This document shows, one piece after another, positions 18,246 through 28,779 of a stretch of DNA of 64,000 nt. Position 1 is the first letter of the stretch, and each line of letters starts with the position of its first letter. The notes under the pieces were generated by a model that worked only from the letters and a program-made list of their open reading frames with translations, searched no databases and had not been told where the DNA came from. Made by a program: the position numbers and the translations under genes. Source of the DNA: an uncultured Pelagibacteraceae bacterium (lineage in GTDB: Bacteria > Pseudomonadota > Alphaproteobacteria > Pelagibacterales > Pelagibacteraceae); NCBI GenBank assembly GCA_902591775.1, contig CACJBW010000001.1, forward strand, positions 1 to 64,000. The letters are read 5' to 3'.

Positions 18246-19742
18246 ATGAAATTATTTTTTATACTTGGAAATCAGTTATTTCCATTAAAAAACCTCGACC
18301 GCTTCAAAAAAGACCACCTATTTTTTATGTCAGAAGACTACCAATTATGTACATATGAAAGACATCATAAATTAAAAATTCTACTATTTTTATCTTCAAT
18401 GAGATCTTATGCGGATAAATTGAAGGAAAATAAATTTAAGCTTAATTACTCAAAAATTGATTCTACTGATTTTAAAAAGGACTATACGAAGAAATTAGAA
18501 AAATTGTTAAAGATGAATAAGATAAAAGAAGTAACTAGTTTTGAAATAGAGGATAAATTTTTTGAAACAAAAATAAATAATTTTTTAAAAAAACAAAATA
18601 TTCAGTGGAATATAATTCGATCGCCAATGTTTTTAGATAGTCGTGAAGATTTTAAAAAATATTTATCAAAAACAAAAAAACCCTTTATGGCAAAGTTTTA
18701 TAAAGAAAAGCGAGAGAGATTAAACATTTTGTTAAACAAAGATGGTACACCAGAGGGAGGAAAATGGAGTTTTGATGAGGATAATAGAAAAAAACTGCCA
18801 AAAAATATCTTAATACCAAAATTTCCAGAAATTAAAGAAACTAAACATACAAAAAGTTTAAAACCAATTATTGAAAAATTATTTAGTAAACATCCAGGAG
18901 ATACCAAAAAATTTTGGTTTGCAACTGAATATAAAGATATTTCAAAATTATTAGATTTTTTTATTAAAGATAAGTTAAACCTATTTGGTGATTACGAAGA
19001 TGCTGTTGATCAAAAAAATAATATTTTATTTCACAGTGCTCTTAGTCCGTATTTAAATCTAGGTTTAATAACGCCAGACATTATCATTCAAAAAATAATG
19101 ACTTATCACCATAGTAAGAGTGTGAGACTAAATTCTTTAGAAGGTTATATAAGACAAATAATTGGTTGGAGAGAGTTTATGAGAGGAATATATCAAAATT
19201 ATAGTAAAGAAATGGAAAGTGGAAATTTCTTTAAACATAATAGAAAAATGAAAGATACATTCTATGATGGCAGCACTGGTTTGGATCCTTTAGATCATGC
19301 AATTAAAAATGCTAGCAAATTTGGTTGGTCGCACCACATTGAAAGATTAATGATATTGTCAAATATTATGAATTTATGCGAAGTTGAACCAAAATCAGTT
19401 TATAAATGGTTCATGGAAATGTTTGTGGACTCATCTGATTGGGTTATGGTTCCAAATGTTTATGGAATGGGTTTGTTTAGTGATGGTGGAATTTTCGCAA
19501 CTAAGCCTTATATCTGTGGATCAAGTTATTTTATGAAAATGATGGATTTTAAAAGGGGCAACTGGTGTAATGTTATGGATGGTCTTTATTGGCGTTTCAT
19601 AGATAGAAATAGAAAATTTTTTTTGAAAAATCCAAGGTTGTCTATGATGGTAAGAATTTTTGATAAAATGAAAGAAAATAGAAAAAAATTAATATTATCA
19701 GAAGCAAACAAATTCATTAAAGATAATACTTATGGGAATTAA
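18246..19742 (+). CDS. deoxyribodipyrimidine photolyase-related (FeS-BCP/CryB-like clade)
   Basis: EGYIRQIIGWREFMRGIY; HHIERLMILSNIMNLCEVEP. Confidence 0.9.
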   Translation: MKLFFILGNQLFPLKNLDRFKKDHLFFMSEDYQLCTYERHHKLKILLFLSSMRSYADKLKENKFKLNYSKIDSTDFKKDYTKKLEKLLKMNKIKEVTSFEIEDKFFETKINNFLKKQNIQWNIIRSPMFLDSREDFKKYLSKTKKPFMAKFYKEKRERLNILLNKDGTPEGGKWSFDEDNRKKLPKNILIPKFPEIKETKHTKSLKPIIEKLFSKHPGDTKKFWFATEYKDISKLLDFFIKDKLNLFGDYEDAVDQKNNILFHSALSPYLNLGLITPDIIIQKIMTYHHSKSVRLNSLEGYIRQIIGWREFMRGIYQNYSKEMESGNFFKHNRKMKDTFYDGSTGLDPLDHAIKNASKFGWSHHIERLMILSNIMNLCEVEPKSVYKWFMEMFVDSSDWVMVPNVYGMGLFSDGGIFATKPYICGSSYFMKMMDFKRGNWCNVMDGLYWRFIDRNRKFFLKNPRLSMMVRIFDKMKENRKKLILSEANKFIKDNTYGN

Positions 19743-20103
19743 AGTTTATTTTAACGATTCTTGCAATATTTGTAGAATGGAAATAAATCATTATAAAAAA
19801 ATTGCAAATAGTGATTTGGAGTGGATAGATATTACAAATAATGATGAGGCTATAAAAATAACATCTAAGTCGCAAAAAGAGTTGCTCAGAAGGTTGCATG
19901 TAATAAATGATGGTGAAGTTATTGGAGGTGCTAAAGCATTTATTATAATTTGGTCAAAAATACCAAAATATAAAATCCTATCTAAAATTTTTTCAATAAA
20001 ACCCTTATTTATTATTTTTCATTATATATATGAAATTGCTGCATTTTTCTTATTTTTAAAAAACAGAAAACAATTAAATGAAAAAACAAAACCTACCAAC
20101 TAA
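19732..20103 (+). CDS. DUF393 thiol-disulfide oxidoreductase-like
   Basis: [23 protein letters not shown]. Confidence 0.85.
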   Translation: MGIKVYFNDSCNICRMEINHYKKIANSDLEWIDITNNDEAIKITSKSQKELLRRLHVINDGEVIGGAKAFIIIWSKIPKYKILSKIFSIKPLFIIFHYIYEIAAFFLFLKNRKQLNEKTKPTN

Positions 20104-20206
20104 GGTATGCAAAGTTTGTAACAAGCCTTTTTCTTGGAGAAAAAAATGGAAACTTAATTGGGAAAAAGTTAAGTATTGTTCTAAGAGATGCGCCTCTAGT
20201 AATTAA
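20078..20206 (+). CDS. DUF2256-like small Zn-finger protein
   Basis: [42 protein letters not shown]; missed by ORF track due to size. Confidence 0.85.
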   Translation: MKKQNLPTKVCKVCNKPFSWRKKWKLNWEKVKYCSKRCASSN

Positions 20207-20500
20207 TTATTGTGTATTGCTTTTTCTAGGATCTTTAAGTGATTTTAAAATTTTTGATAGCCCCGTAATTTTTAAACTATAATAAATCACATAAATTAAA
20301 GTTAGTCCTAAAGCCATGGTAGATAGAAACACAAAGATGGCTGTCAAAATTTTTTCTTGGAACCAGTTCTCTACTCCAGAGTTAGAATAATAAAGAATAT
20401 TCCAAAACGCGACGAAAATTAACTCATATATGATTATAATTTTGAACATATGGTTGATATAGTTCTCAATATAATGAATACTATTCAATTCTTGTCGCAT
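20207..20500 (-). CDS. small membrane protein (two TM)
   Basis: Hydrophobic segments; intact ORF. Confidence 0.55.
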   Translation of the reverse strand: MRQELNSIHYIENYINHMFKIIIIYELIFVAFWNILYYSNSGVENWFQEKILTAIFVFLSTMALGLTLIYVIYYSLKITGLSKILKSLKDPRKSNTQ

Positions 20501-20537
20501 GTCGATAAAAATTTATGAGATAAAACAAAGAAAATAG

Positions 20538-21293
20538 ATGAAAAAAGTAATTTGGATAACTGGCGGTAGCAGTGGAATAGGAAAAGCAGTTGCATTAAAG
20601 TTTGCAAATAAAGGATGGCAGGTAATTATATCATCAAGACGTGAGGAAGTCTTAAAAGATATTTCAGATAAAAATGAAAATATTGATTATTTGAAATTAG
20701 ATATTGTTGATTATGAAGCATGTCATTCAGTTTTTAAAACTATTGTTGAGAAATACAACAAGGTTGATATTTGTTTTTTTTCTACTGCAATTTATGAGCC
20801 TGAAAAAGAGAAGGATTTTGATCTTCAGAATATAATTGATGTTACAAATGTGAATTATATTGGAACCATAAACTGTATTAAAGCTGTTGAAAAATATTAC
20901 AAAGAAAAAAGGCAAGGAGTTATATCTATTGTATCTTCTACTGCAGGATACAGAGGATTGCCAAATTCAACTGCCTATGGGCCTGCAAAAGCAGCTCTTA
21001 TTAATTTAGCAGAAAGTTTATATCTTGATTTTCAAAGATATGATGTTCGCGTATGTCTAGTCAGCCCTGGATTTATCAAAACAAGACTTACGGATAAAAA
21101 CACATTTAAAATGCCATTTTTAAAAACCACACAATATGCGGCTGAACAGATTTATGATGGTTTAATAAATAAAAATTCATTTGAAATAGCTTTTCCTAGA
21201 AGTTTATTTTTAATATTAAAATTTTTTAAGATTTTGCCAAATGGGATCTACTTATATTTGATAAGAAAAATGACGAAGCTTCAAAAAAAATAA
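20538..21293 (+). CDS. SDR family oxidoreductase
   Basis: WITGGSSGIGKAVA; YGPAKAALINLAE. Confidence 0.92.
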   Translation: MKKVIWITGGSSGIGKAVALKFANKGWQVIISSRREEVLKDISDKNENIDYLKLDIVDYEACHSVFKTIVEKYNKVDICFFSTAIYEPEKEKDFDLQNIIDVTNVNYIGTINCIKAVEKYYKEKRQGVISIVSSTAGYRGLPNSTAYGPAKAALINLAESLYLDFQRYDVRVCLVSPGFIKTRLTDKNTFKMPFLKTTQYAAEQIYDGLINKNSFEIAFPRSLFLILKFFKILPNGIYLYLIRKMTKLQKK

Positions 21294-21295
21294 AT

Positions 21296-21832
21296 TTAAT
21301 CTTTTACAAACATCACAGTTAATTCTGCAACTTTAATACCAAACTTTGTCATTTTTGCTCTATTAATTGCTACTCTTTCATCTTGCATAAAGATCCAATC
21401 ATCAAAAGTTATTTTCATTTCTCTTCCTTTTACAGGAACTAACAGTACATATTCAAACTTAAATGCAGGACCATAAGAAAAACCTTTTGCAGTTCCAACT
21501 ACATCTCCAGCAGTGCCTTCATAGTTATGTTCATCAATTTTATTGATTGTCCATTGCCTATTTTGAATTTCTCCATCGTTCCAAACAAATTTTTCGTCAA
21601 GTATTAATTGTTTTCCATCCCACTTTCCATCTAGGTCTGCAGAAAATTGTCTTGTCACTTTACCTGATCTATTTTGTAAAATTCCCCATGCTTTTACATT
21701 TCCAGATAAATACTCTTCTATTATTAATCTAGGCTTTTGGTTTTTGAAATCTTCTGGTTTCATTGCTTGGTTTGATGAACAACTTGTAATCAATACTGTA
21801 ATTATTATCAATAAGAAATATTTTATTTTCAT
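21296..21832 (-). CDS. DUF3833 family lipoprotein
   Basis: Lipobox ITSCSS; conserved FSADLDGKWDGKQLILDE..F. Confidence 0.85.
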   Translation of the reverse strand: MKIKYFLLIIITVLITSCSSNQAMKPEDFKNQKPRLIIEEYLSGNVKAWGILQNRSGKVTRQFSADLDGKWDGKQLILDEKFVWNDGEIQNRQWTINKIDEHNYEGTAGDVVGTAKGFSYGPAFKFEYVLLVPVKGREMKITFDDWIFMQDERVAINRAKMTKFGIKVAELTVMFVKD

Positions 21833-21840
21833 AATATTAT

Positions 21841-23013
21841 TTATTTTTGAAGAGCAAATTGGATTAAGTCTATATTTTTAGATTTAAATCCAGCTTCACA
21901 ATAAGATAAATAAAAATTCCACATTCTTTTAAAAGTATTGTCAAAGCCTTGAGATGAAATTTGTTCCCATTTTTCTAAGAACTCTTCTCTCCAAATATTT
22001 AGTGTATTTGAGTAATGATCACCATATGAATTACAATTCTCAAACTTTAGTCCAGATTGGTTTGCAAGATTTACTAACTCATTTTTACTAGGTAAAAAAC
22101 CACCAGGAAAAATATATTTTTGGATAAAATCAGTTTTACTTTTATATCTATCATAGATAGAGTCATCTATGGTAATTGATTGTATAGCTGCTGTTCCTCC
22201 ATCAACTAGGTTTTCTTTGATAATATTAAAATAGTTTTTTAAATAACTCTGCCCTACTGCTTCTATCATTTCTATAGAAGCTATTGAATTATAATTATTT
22301 TTAACATCTCTAAAATCTAACATTTGTATATTTATTTTTTCATTCAAACCCTCTTTATGAATTCTTTCTTTTGAATATTCGTATTGTTTTTTGGAGATTG
22401 TTATACAATCTAACTTTACGTCATAATTTTTTCCAATATATTCTGCAAATCCTCCCCAGCCACAGCCAATCTCAAGCATCTTATCGCCTGATTTAGGCTT
22501 AACAAGACTCGAGAGTTTTTTATATTTATTTAACTGAGCTTTTTCCAAATCATTACTATCGTCAAAAATTGCGCTTGAGTAAGTTAGGGTTTTATCAAGC
22601 CATAATGAGAAAAATTCATTCCCTAAATCATAATGTTTTCTAATGTTTTCTTTGCTCCTAGATTTATTATTTTTAATAAACAATCCTCTGATTTTATTAA
22701 ATATTGAAAGATCGAAAGAGCCAGAAAATTTATGAACTATTTTTATATTTTTTGCCGCTAGCTCTATAAGATTAGTTAAATTATTTGTCTCAAAGTAATT
22801 ATACATATATGCTTCTGCCAGACCTACACTACCATTTTTGATAATTTTAAAAGTTAATCCTGGTTTATTTATTTTTAGATCAGCATTTAATTTTTCATTA
22901 CCTTTTCCGAAGGTATATTCTTTTCCATCATGGTTTATTATTTTTAAATTTCCATGTTTAATAAATTTTAGTGAGTTAAAGACAATTTTGTCTGATAATT
23001 TATTCAAATTCAC
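21841..23013 (-). CDS. cfa: cyclopropane-fatty-acyl-phospholipid synthase family
   Basis: ENIRKHYDLGNEFFSLWLDKTLTYSSAIF; MLEIGCGWGG. Confidence 0.93.
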   Translation of the reverse strand: MNLNKLSDKIVFNSLKFIKHGNLKIINHDGKEYTFGKGNEKLNADLKINKPGLTFKIIKNGSVGLAEAYMYNYFETNNLTNLIELAAKNIKIVHKFSGSFDLSIFNKIRGLFIKNNKSRSKENIRKHYDLGNEFFSLWLDKTLTYSSAIFDDSNDLEKAQLNKYKKLSSLVKPKSGDKMLEIGCGWGGFAEYIGKNYDVKLDCITISKKQYEYSKERIHKEGLNEKINIQMLDFRDVKNNYNSIASIEMIEAVGQSYLKNYFNIIKENLVDGGTAAIQSITIDDSIYDRYKSKTDFIQKYIFPGGFLPSKNELVNLANQSGLKFENCNSYGDHYSNTLNIWREEFLEKWEQISSQGFDNTFKRMWNFYLSYCEAGFKSKNIDLIQFALQK

Positions 23014-23776
23014 TTTTTTCTACCGAACTATTATTTTTAATATTTATTTTTTTTTTAATAAACTTTATTCCTTTTAACCATAGTTTAAATGCCTCATAGT
23101 GGATTGCGACAATAACTTTAAATGTCATCAAGGGGTGAAAAATATAGGAAACGAATAGATTTTTATTACTAAATTCTTTTGCGGTACCGTCCTGGGATGC
23201 GAATAAAAGTTTACCATCATTATCAGATTGGTCAATTATAACTGATATTTTGTCTGAGGGTTTATTTACTCTAAATTTGTAATTGCACTCCATATCTATG
23301 AAAGGCGATACATGAAATTTTTTTACACAACTATTTCTTAAAGTTTCATTATCTTCAGCTTTGAAAATGTATGTGTGTTGTTCACCAAATGTATTTTTAA
23401 CCTCATAAAATAAAGAGATTATCTTATCGTACTTATCATATATAAAGAAAACACTTAGAGGATTAAATACATAACCCAATATTCTTGGATAACAGAATAA
23501 TTTGATTTTAACGTCTTTATTGTCGATACCAATATTTTCTAGTTTTTTTTTTACCCAGTTTTTTAAAGAGGTACCATCTCTATCCCCATGGTCTTTATCA
23601 AAAAAACTAATGATATTGAATTTATTATATGAAAATAATTTAATTTTATTATCAATTTCATTTAAATCATCTAAGTCTATTAGTAATGAAAAAACCCTAT
23701 ATTTGAAATAATGATTTTTAGGTTTAAATCGTCTATGTATTACTTTTCCTACGTATATCTTAGAGTTTTTAAGCAT
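23000..23776 (-). CDS. DUF1365 family protein
   Basis: VIHRRFKPKNHYFKYRVFSLLIDL; YPRILGYVFNPLSVFFIYD. Confidence 0.93.
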   Translation of the reverse strand: MLKNSKIYVGKVIHRRFKPKNHYFKYRVFSLLIDLDDLNEIDNKIKLFSYNKFNIISFFDKDHGDRDGTSLKNWVKKKLENIGIDNKDVKIKLFCYPRILGYVFNPLSVFFIYDKYDKIISLFYEVKNTFGEQHTYIFKAEDNETLRNSCVKKFHVSPFIDMECNYKFRVNKPSDKISVIIDQSDNDGKLLFASQDGTAKEFSNKNLFVSYIFHPLMTFKVIVAIHYEAFKLWLKGIKFIKKKINIKNNSSVEKSEFE

Positions 23777-25007
23777 TTATATACTTAATCATATCTATTG
23801 ATGATTTTATACCATCTTCATGAAATCCATATCCAAAATAACTACCACAAAATAAAATATTATTTTTATTTTGAATTAGGTGAAGATCTTTCTGGCTATT
23901 GATTGCATTTTGATCAAAGTAAGGGTGTGTAAATATAACTTTTCGGATTATCTTATCTTCGGGTATCTCTAAATAAGGATTTAATGTTAAAAAAATATTT
24001 TTATTTATATTCAAATTTTGTAATAGGTTTAACCAATAAGTAATCGAATTTTTTTCACTATTCTCAGACTCGATAGAGGAATTCCATGAACACCAAGCAC
24101 TTTTATTATTTGGCATATAACTTATATCCTCATGGACTATAGCTTCATTTGTTTTATATTTAAAATTACTTAAGATCTTATTTTCTATTTCTTCAGGATT
24201 TTCAATTAAAGAGAGAGCTTGATTAGCATGAGTGGCCAATACGACTTTATCGTAAGTAAAATATTCATTTTTATCTCCATAATAAACCTGAACTCCTGAT
24301 CCAATTCTTTTAATTTTATTAATATTATAATTTTTATAATATTCTCCACTGATTTTACTTAGAATTTTATCTACATATGTTCTACTTCTTTTGGAAACTG
24401 TAAACCATTGTGGTCGATCTTTTAATTTGAATAATCCATGATTTTGAAAAAATTTAAAAAAAAATTTCAATGGCATTTGTTTTGCCTCGTAAGGGGGCAT
24501 TGACCATATAGCTGATACCATAGGAATAATATGAAATTTGATAAAGTACTCTGACAATTTTAAATTATCTAAATAGCTGCCTAAAGTAATATTTTCGTTA
24601 ATTGGATCTTGGTTTTCACTTTGTTTATAAAAACTAATTATAGTAAAAAACATCTTCAAAAATTTTATATTTAACAAGTTTATTTTATTGCTAAAGATTC
24701 CAGAAAGACCTTTTCCACAATATTCTATATTTGAGTCTCTAACGGATACTGAGAATGACATATTGCTTCTTTCGATAGCAATATCATTTTCTTGAAAAAA
24801 ATTTATTAAATTTGGATAAGTTTTTTTATTAAATACAATAAAGCCTATATCAACAGGGACTATATTATCTCCAACATTAACATCAATAGTATGAGAATGA
24901 CCTCCAAAATGGTCTTCTTTCTCAAATAGATCTACTTTATATTTTTTAGATAAACTGTACGCTGCACTTAGACCTGATATACCAGAGCCAATAATAGCAA
25001 ATTTCAT
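23769..25007 (-). CDS. FAD/NAD(P)-binding amine-oxidase-like protein (COG2907 type)
   Basis: FAIIGSGISGLSAAYSLSKKYKVDLFEKEDHFGGHSHT. Confidence 0.92.
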   Translation of the reverse strand: MKFAIIGSGISGLSAAYSLSKKYKVDLFEKEDHFGGHSHTIDVNVGDNIVPVDIGFIVFNKKTYPNLINFFQENDIAIERSNMSFSVSVRDSNIEYCGKGLSGIFSNKINLLNIKFLKMFFTIISFYKQSENQDPINENITLGSYLDNLKLSEYFIKFHIIPMVSAIWSMPPYEAKQMPLKFFFKFFQNHGLFKLKDRPQWFTVSKRSRTYVDKILSKISGEYYKNYNINKIKRIGSGVQVYYGDKNEYFTYDKVVLATHANQALSLIENPEEIENKILSNFKYKTNEAIVHEDISYMPNNKSAWCSWNSSIESENSEKNSITYWLNLLQNLNINKNIFLTLNPYLEIPEDKIIRKVIFTHPYFDQNAINSQKDLHLIQNKNNILFCGSYFGYGFHEDGIKSSIDMIKYINA

Positions 25008-25885
25008 TATTGAGGATTATATTTATTTTCTTTTGTAAAGGATGAGACAAATTGTAGAAAAACTGCAAGAATTATAATGCTTCCTCCTATTAATACGTAG
25101 AATGAAGGGTTTTCATTTACAAATAGCCAAGCCCAAAGAGGACCAAGTATCGCCTCTGTAAGCATTATTATGCCAACCATAGCTGATAGAGTTTTTCTCG
25201 CACCAATTGTTATAAAAATAAAGCCAAGTCCTATTTGAAATGTCCCAGACAAAAATGCCAAAAACATATCATTTAAAGATATAGAAATTTTTGTTGAAGC
25301 TAAAAAACCTATTATCATTGCAATTATTCCAGCAACTAATTGTAGGGGCACCATATCTACATGAGGATATCTTCTTACAATTAAAATTAGAGATGCAAAG
25401 GTAATTGGCATAACAAAGGCAACAATATTTCCAGACATTTGTCCACTTGATAGAGTATTTCCTAGCATTAAAATTAATCCAGAAATTGCTAAAATGATAG
25501 AAGCTAAAGTAATTTTTGAAATTTTTTCTTTTAAAAAAAAATATCCAAATATCGCTAAGAAAATTGTTTGTGTTTGTATTATGAAATTAGTATTTGCAAC
25601 AGTTGTATTGTACATAGCAAAAACATAACTGCTAAATCCAATACCCAATATAATTCCACCAATTAAGCCAGGAATTCCCGATACATAAATTTTTTTAAAT
25701 ACCTCTTTTTTGTAAGTTGCAATTAAAAAAATAGTTACAACAATTATAAAAAAAACCTGTCTCCAAAATAAGATTTGCCATAAAGTTGATCCTTCAAATG
25801 ATTTAACAATCAACCCACCAAAACTAAGACAAAATGCACCAAAAAAGATTAATAATGGACCTGGTATCTTTGAAATAAAATTCAT
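25007..25885 (-). CDS. EamA/DMT family transporter
   Basis: 10 TM EamA pattern. Confidence 0.88.
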   Translation of the reverse strand: MNFISKIPGPLLIFFGAFCLSFGGLIVKSFEGSTLWQILFWRQVFFIIVVTIFLIATYKKEVFKKIYVSGIPGLIGGIILGIGFSSYVFAMYNTTVANTNFIIQTQTIFLAIFGYFFLKEKISKITLASIILAISGLILMLGNTLSSGQMSGNIVAFVMPITFASLILIVRRYPHVDMVPLQLVAGIIAMIIGFLASTKISISLNDMFLAFLSGTFQIGLGFIFITIGARKTLSAMVGIIMLTEAILGPLWAWLFVNENPSFYVLIGGSIIILAVFLQFVSSFTKENKYNPQ

Positions 25886-26841
25886 TTAATATTGGAAATC
25901 AAATTTTGAGTTTCCATCTCATACAACTTAAAAATAGTTTCTGCATCTTTTAAATTAATTTCTTTAAATTTAATTTTTGATCCTGGAGGTATTTGTACTA
26001 GTTTGTCATAATCAGCGCTTATTACAACTCCGATCTTAGGGTAACCACCTATGGTTCCATGATCAGATAGCATAATTATTGGATCCCCATCTGCTGTGAT
26101 TTGGATAACACCCTTCACTAATCCTTCTGACTTTATATTTGTATTTTTAATATTACTAATCTTAGGTCCTTTAAGTCTTATACCCATACGGTCACTTAAT
26201 TTTGTAACATTAAATTCATCACTAAAAAATGAAACTATTGCATCCTTTGAAAAATAATCAAAATGAGGTCCTTTTATTATTCTAATATTTTCAATTTTAG
26301 AATTTAGGTATTCTATTTTATTTTTTGGCAGGATTTTTTTTATATTTTTTAAATGAATTATTTGTCCTTTCTTAAGTTTTTCCCCACTATTAGCGCCAAT
26401 TTTAGCCTTAGTATTTGTAGAACAACTATTTAAATAATAATCTATCTCAAATGTGCCTCCAATAGATAAATAACCATATACTGATCGATTGGTAGACAGT
26501 ATATCTAAGCAATCATTATTCTCTAAAATAATATTTTCGTAACAACTAAATTCTAAATTTTTGTTTTTTCTTATAATTTTAAAATTAACATCTCCAGTAA
26601 CATTGATGAAGATATTTTCTCCTATATATTTCAATTTTGGACCTTGGTATGCAAATTCAATAACCGGATTATTTATTTCATTGTTTGAAATGGTATTTGC
26701 TAATAAAAAATTCCTATTATCCATTGCTCCACTAAAAGGTATGCCTATATGATAAAAATTATTTCTACCGTTATCTTGAAATGTAGAATTGATACCTGGT
26801 CGTAATACCTCAAAATAATTTTTATTCATATTTTTTTTCAT
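25882..26841 (-). CDS. pxpC: 5-oxoprolinase subunit C / biotin-dependent carboxyltransferase family
   Basis: VLRPGINSTFQDNGRNNFYHIGIPFSGAMD. Confidence 0.9.
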   Translation of the reverse strand: MKKNMNKNYFEVLRPGINSTFQDNGRNNFYHIGIPFSGAMDNRNFLLANTISNNEINNPVIEFAYQGPKLKYIGENIFINVTGDVNFKIIRKNKNLEFSCYENIILENNDCLDILSTNRSVYGYLSIGGTFEIDYYLNSCSTNTKAKIGANSGEKLKKGQIIHLKNIKKILPKNKIEYLNSKIENIRIIKGPHFDYFSKDAIVSFFSDEFNVTKLSDRMGIRLKGPKISNIKNTNIKSEGLVKGVIQITADGDPIIMLSDHGTIGGYPKIGVVISADYDKLVQIPPGSKIKFKEINLKDAETIFKLYEMETQNLISNIK

Positions 26842-27496
26842 ACTCTAGTTTAGAAATTGGATAAAATGATATTGTATCACCTGGATTAATTAGATTTGGC
26901 TCAGTATTTTTTTTATTATCAAAAATATCAACTGGTGTTTTACCAATTATATTCCAACCACCTGGACTTTCAAAAGTATAAATATTACAAAATTGCTCTG
27001 TTATACCTATGGAATTTTTTGGGACCTTAACTCTTGGTGTTTCTAAACGCTTTGCAAAAAGAGATTTATCCATATCTCCCAAGAATGGCATGCCCGCAAT
27101 AAAACCTGTCATATAACAATAATAATTTTTTGAAAAGAATGTTTCATAAATTTTTGCTTCATTTATCTTTAATAATTTTTGTAAACGTTTTATATCTAGT
27201 GCAAATTCCTCTGCACAACAAACTGGGATTTTAATTAGATTATTTTTTGAATTATTATTTTTTTTTAACTCTAGATTTTCAACTTGTTTTTTTAATTTAG
27301 CAAAACTAGTAAGTTTTAAATCGAAACTAATTACTAGTTTATTATAACTTGGTGTAATATTTGTAATACCTAAAAAATTACTATATCTTAAATTATTAAA
27401 ATAATTTATAACATTTCTGTTAATTTCTTTATTTACCTCAGTACCAAAGTCACAGTACAATGCTGCGTCACCAAGATTTGATATATTTTTAATCAT
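26822..27496 (-). CDS. pxpB: 5-oxoprolinase subunit B (KipI family)
   Basis: GFIAGMPFLGDMD; TPRVKVPKNSIGI; ESPGGWNIIGKTP. Confidence 0.9.
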   Translation of the reverse strand: MIKNISNLGDAALYCDFGTEVNKEINRNVINYFNNLRYSNFLGITNITPSYNKLVISFDLKLTSFAKLKKQVENLELKKNNNSKNNLIKIPVCCAEEFALDIKRLQKLLKINEAKIYETFFSKNYYCYMTGFIAGMPFLGDMDKSLFAKRLETPRVKVPKNSIGITEQFCNIYTFESPGGWNIIGKTPVDIFDNKKNTEPNLINPGDTISFYPISKLEYEKKYE

Positions 27497-27523
27497 GTCA
27501 TGTTATACTTTAAGCTTTATAGT

Positions 27524-28297
27524 ATGGAAATTAATTTAAATTGTGATTTAGGTGAAAAATCAAAGCATCATTCAAATGAGAATGATCCTGATTTACTCAA
27601 AATAGTAAATTCTGCAAATGTGGCTTGTGGGTACCACGCTGGAGATGAGGAAACTATGAGAGAAGTTGTAGAGATTTCAAAGCAAAATAATGTAAGTATT
27701 GGTGCACATCCATCTTTCAATGATCCAGAAAACTTTGGCAGAAAACGGATTAATCTTGGTGCTGATGAAATTTCTAAGCTTTTAATAGATCAATATGAAA
27801 TTTTGCAAAATATTGCCATTAAATTAGATGAAAAGGTTTCTCATATTAAACCACATGGAGCCTTAAATAATATGGCTTGTGAGGACCTTGAACTAGCAAC
27901 AATTTTGGCAAAAACTATTTATAGTATTGATAAAGATATAATTTATTTAGTACCAACAGGTTCAAAAATGGAAATTGCAGCTAAAAAATTAAATATGAAA
28001 ATTGCATGTGAAATTTTTGCAGATAGAAATTATGAAGACGATGGAACACTTGTGTCAAGAGGTAAGGACCATGCCCTAATAACCGATCCTGAGCGAGCTA
28101 AGGAGCATGTATTCAATATGGTGAAAAACCAAACTCTTAATTGTCACAGTGGAAAACAAATACCTTGTGAAATCGATTCAATTTGCATACATGGAGATAA
28201 CAAAAGTTCTCTCTCGACTGCAAAACAGGTAAGGGAAAACTTAATAAAAAATAATTTAGAATTAAAGCCTCTAAATAAAATGAAAAAATTTATATAA
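27524..28297 (+). CDS. pxpA: 5-oxoprolinase subunit A (LamB/YcsF family)
   Basis: MEINLNCDLGEK start; NVACGYHAGD; VAHPSFND-like; FADRNYEDDGTLVSR. Confidence 0.92.
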   Translation: MEINLNCDLGEKSKHHSNENDPDLLKIVNSANVACGYHAGDEETMREVVEISKQNNVSIGAHPSFNDPENFGRKRINLGADEISKLLIDQYEILQNIAIKLDEKVSHIKPHGALNNMACEDLELATILAKTIYSIDKDIIYLVPTGSKMEIAAKKLNMKIACEIFADRNYEDDGTLVSRGKDHALITDPERAKEHVFNMVKNQTLNCHSGKQIPCEIDSICIHGDNKSSLSTAKQVRENLIKNNLELKPLNKMKKFI

Positions 28298-28299
28298 TT

Positions 28300-28779
28300 A
28301 TGATTAAAAAACTATTTACTTTTCTCATATTCTTTTTTTTAACAGTTGAAACTTTTGCTGCTGGAACAAGTTCATCAGATAAAAAACCGAGCTATAAAAA
28401 TGCTGTAAAAATAATTGAAGCAGCTAAGAAATATGAATCCAAAAATAAAATGGATAAAGCATTAAAAAGATATGAAAAAGCTCAAAAAATTTTATTAAAA
28501 CTCGACAAAGAAAAGCCCTTACAAGCTGATACACTAAACTACCTAGGTTTTACAACTAGAAAACTTGGAGACTTTGAAGCAGGAGAAAAATATTATTTGT
28601 TAGGTTTGCAAGTTGATCCAAAGCATGTTGGTATAAATGAATACTTAGGTGAATTATATGTTGTAACCAACAGAATTGATTTAGCAAAAGAAAGATTGGA
28701 AATTTTGAAAAGCTGTAATTGTGAGGAGTATAAAGAGTTAAAAGAAATTATTGAAGGGACAAAAAAATCAAAATACTAA
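28300..28779 (+). CDS. secreted TPR-repeat protein
   Basis: Signal peptide plus TPR-like helices. Confidence 0.75.
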   Translation: MIKKLFTFLIFFFLTVETFAAGTSSSDKKPSYKNAVKIIEAAKKYESKNKMDKALKRYEKAQKILLKLDKEKPLQADTLNYLGFTTRKLGDFEAGEKYYLLGLQVDPKHVGINEYLGELYVVTNRIDLAKERLEILKSCNCEEYKELKEIIEGTKKSKY

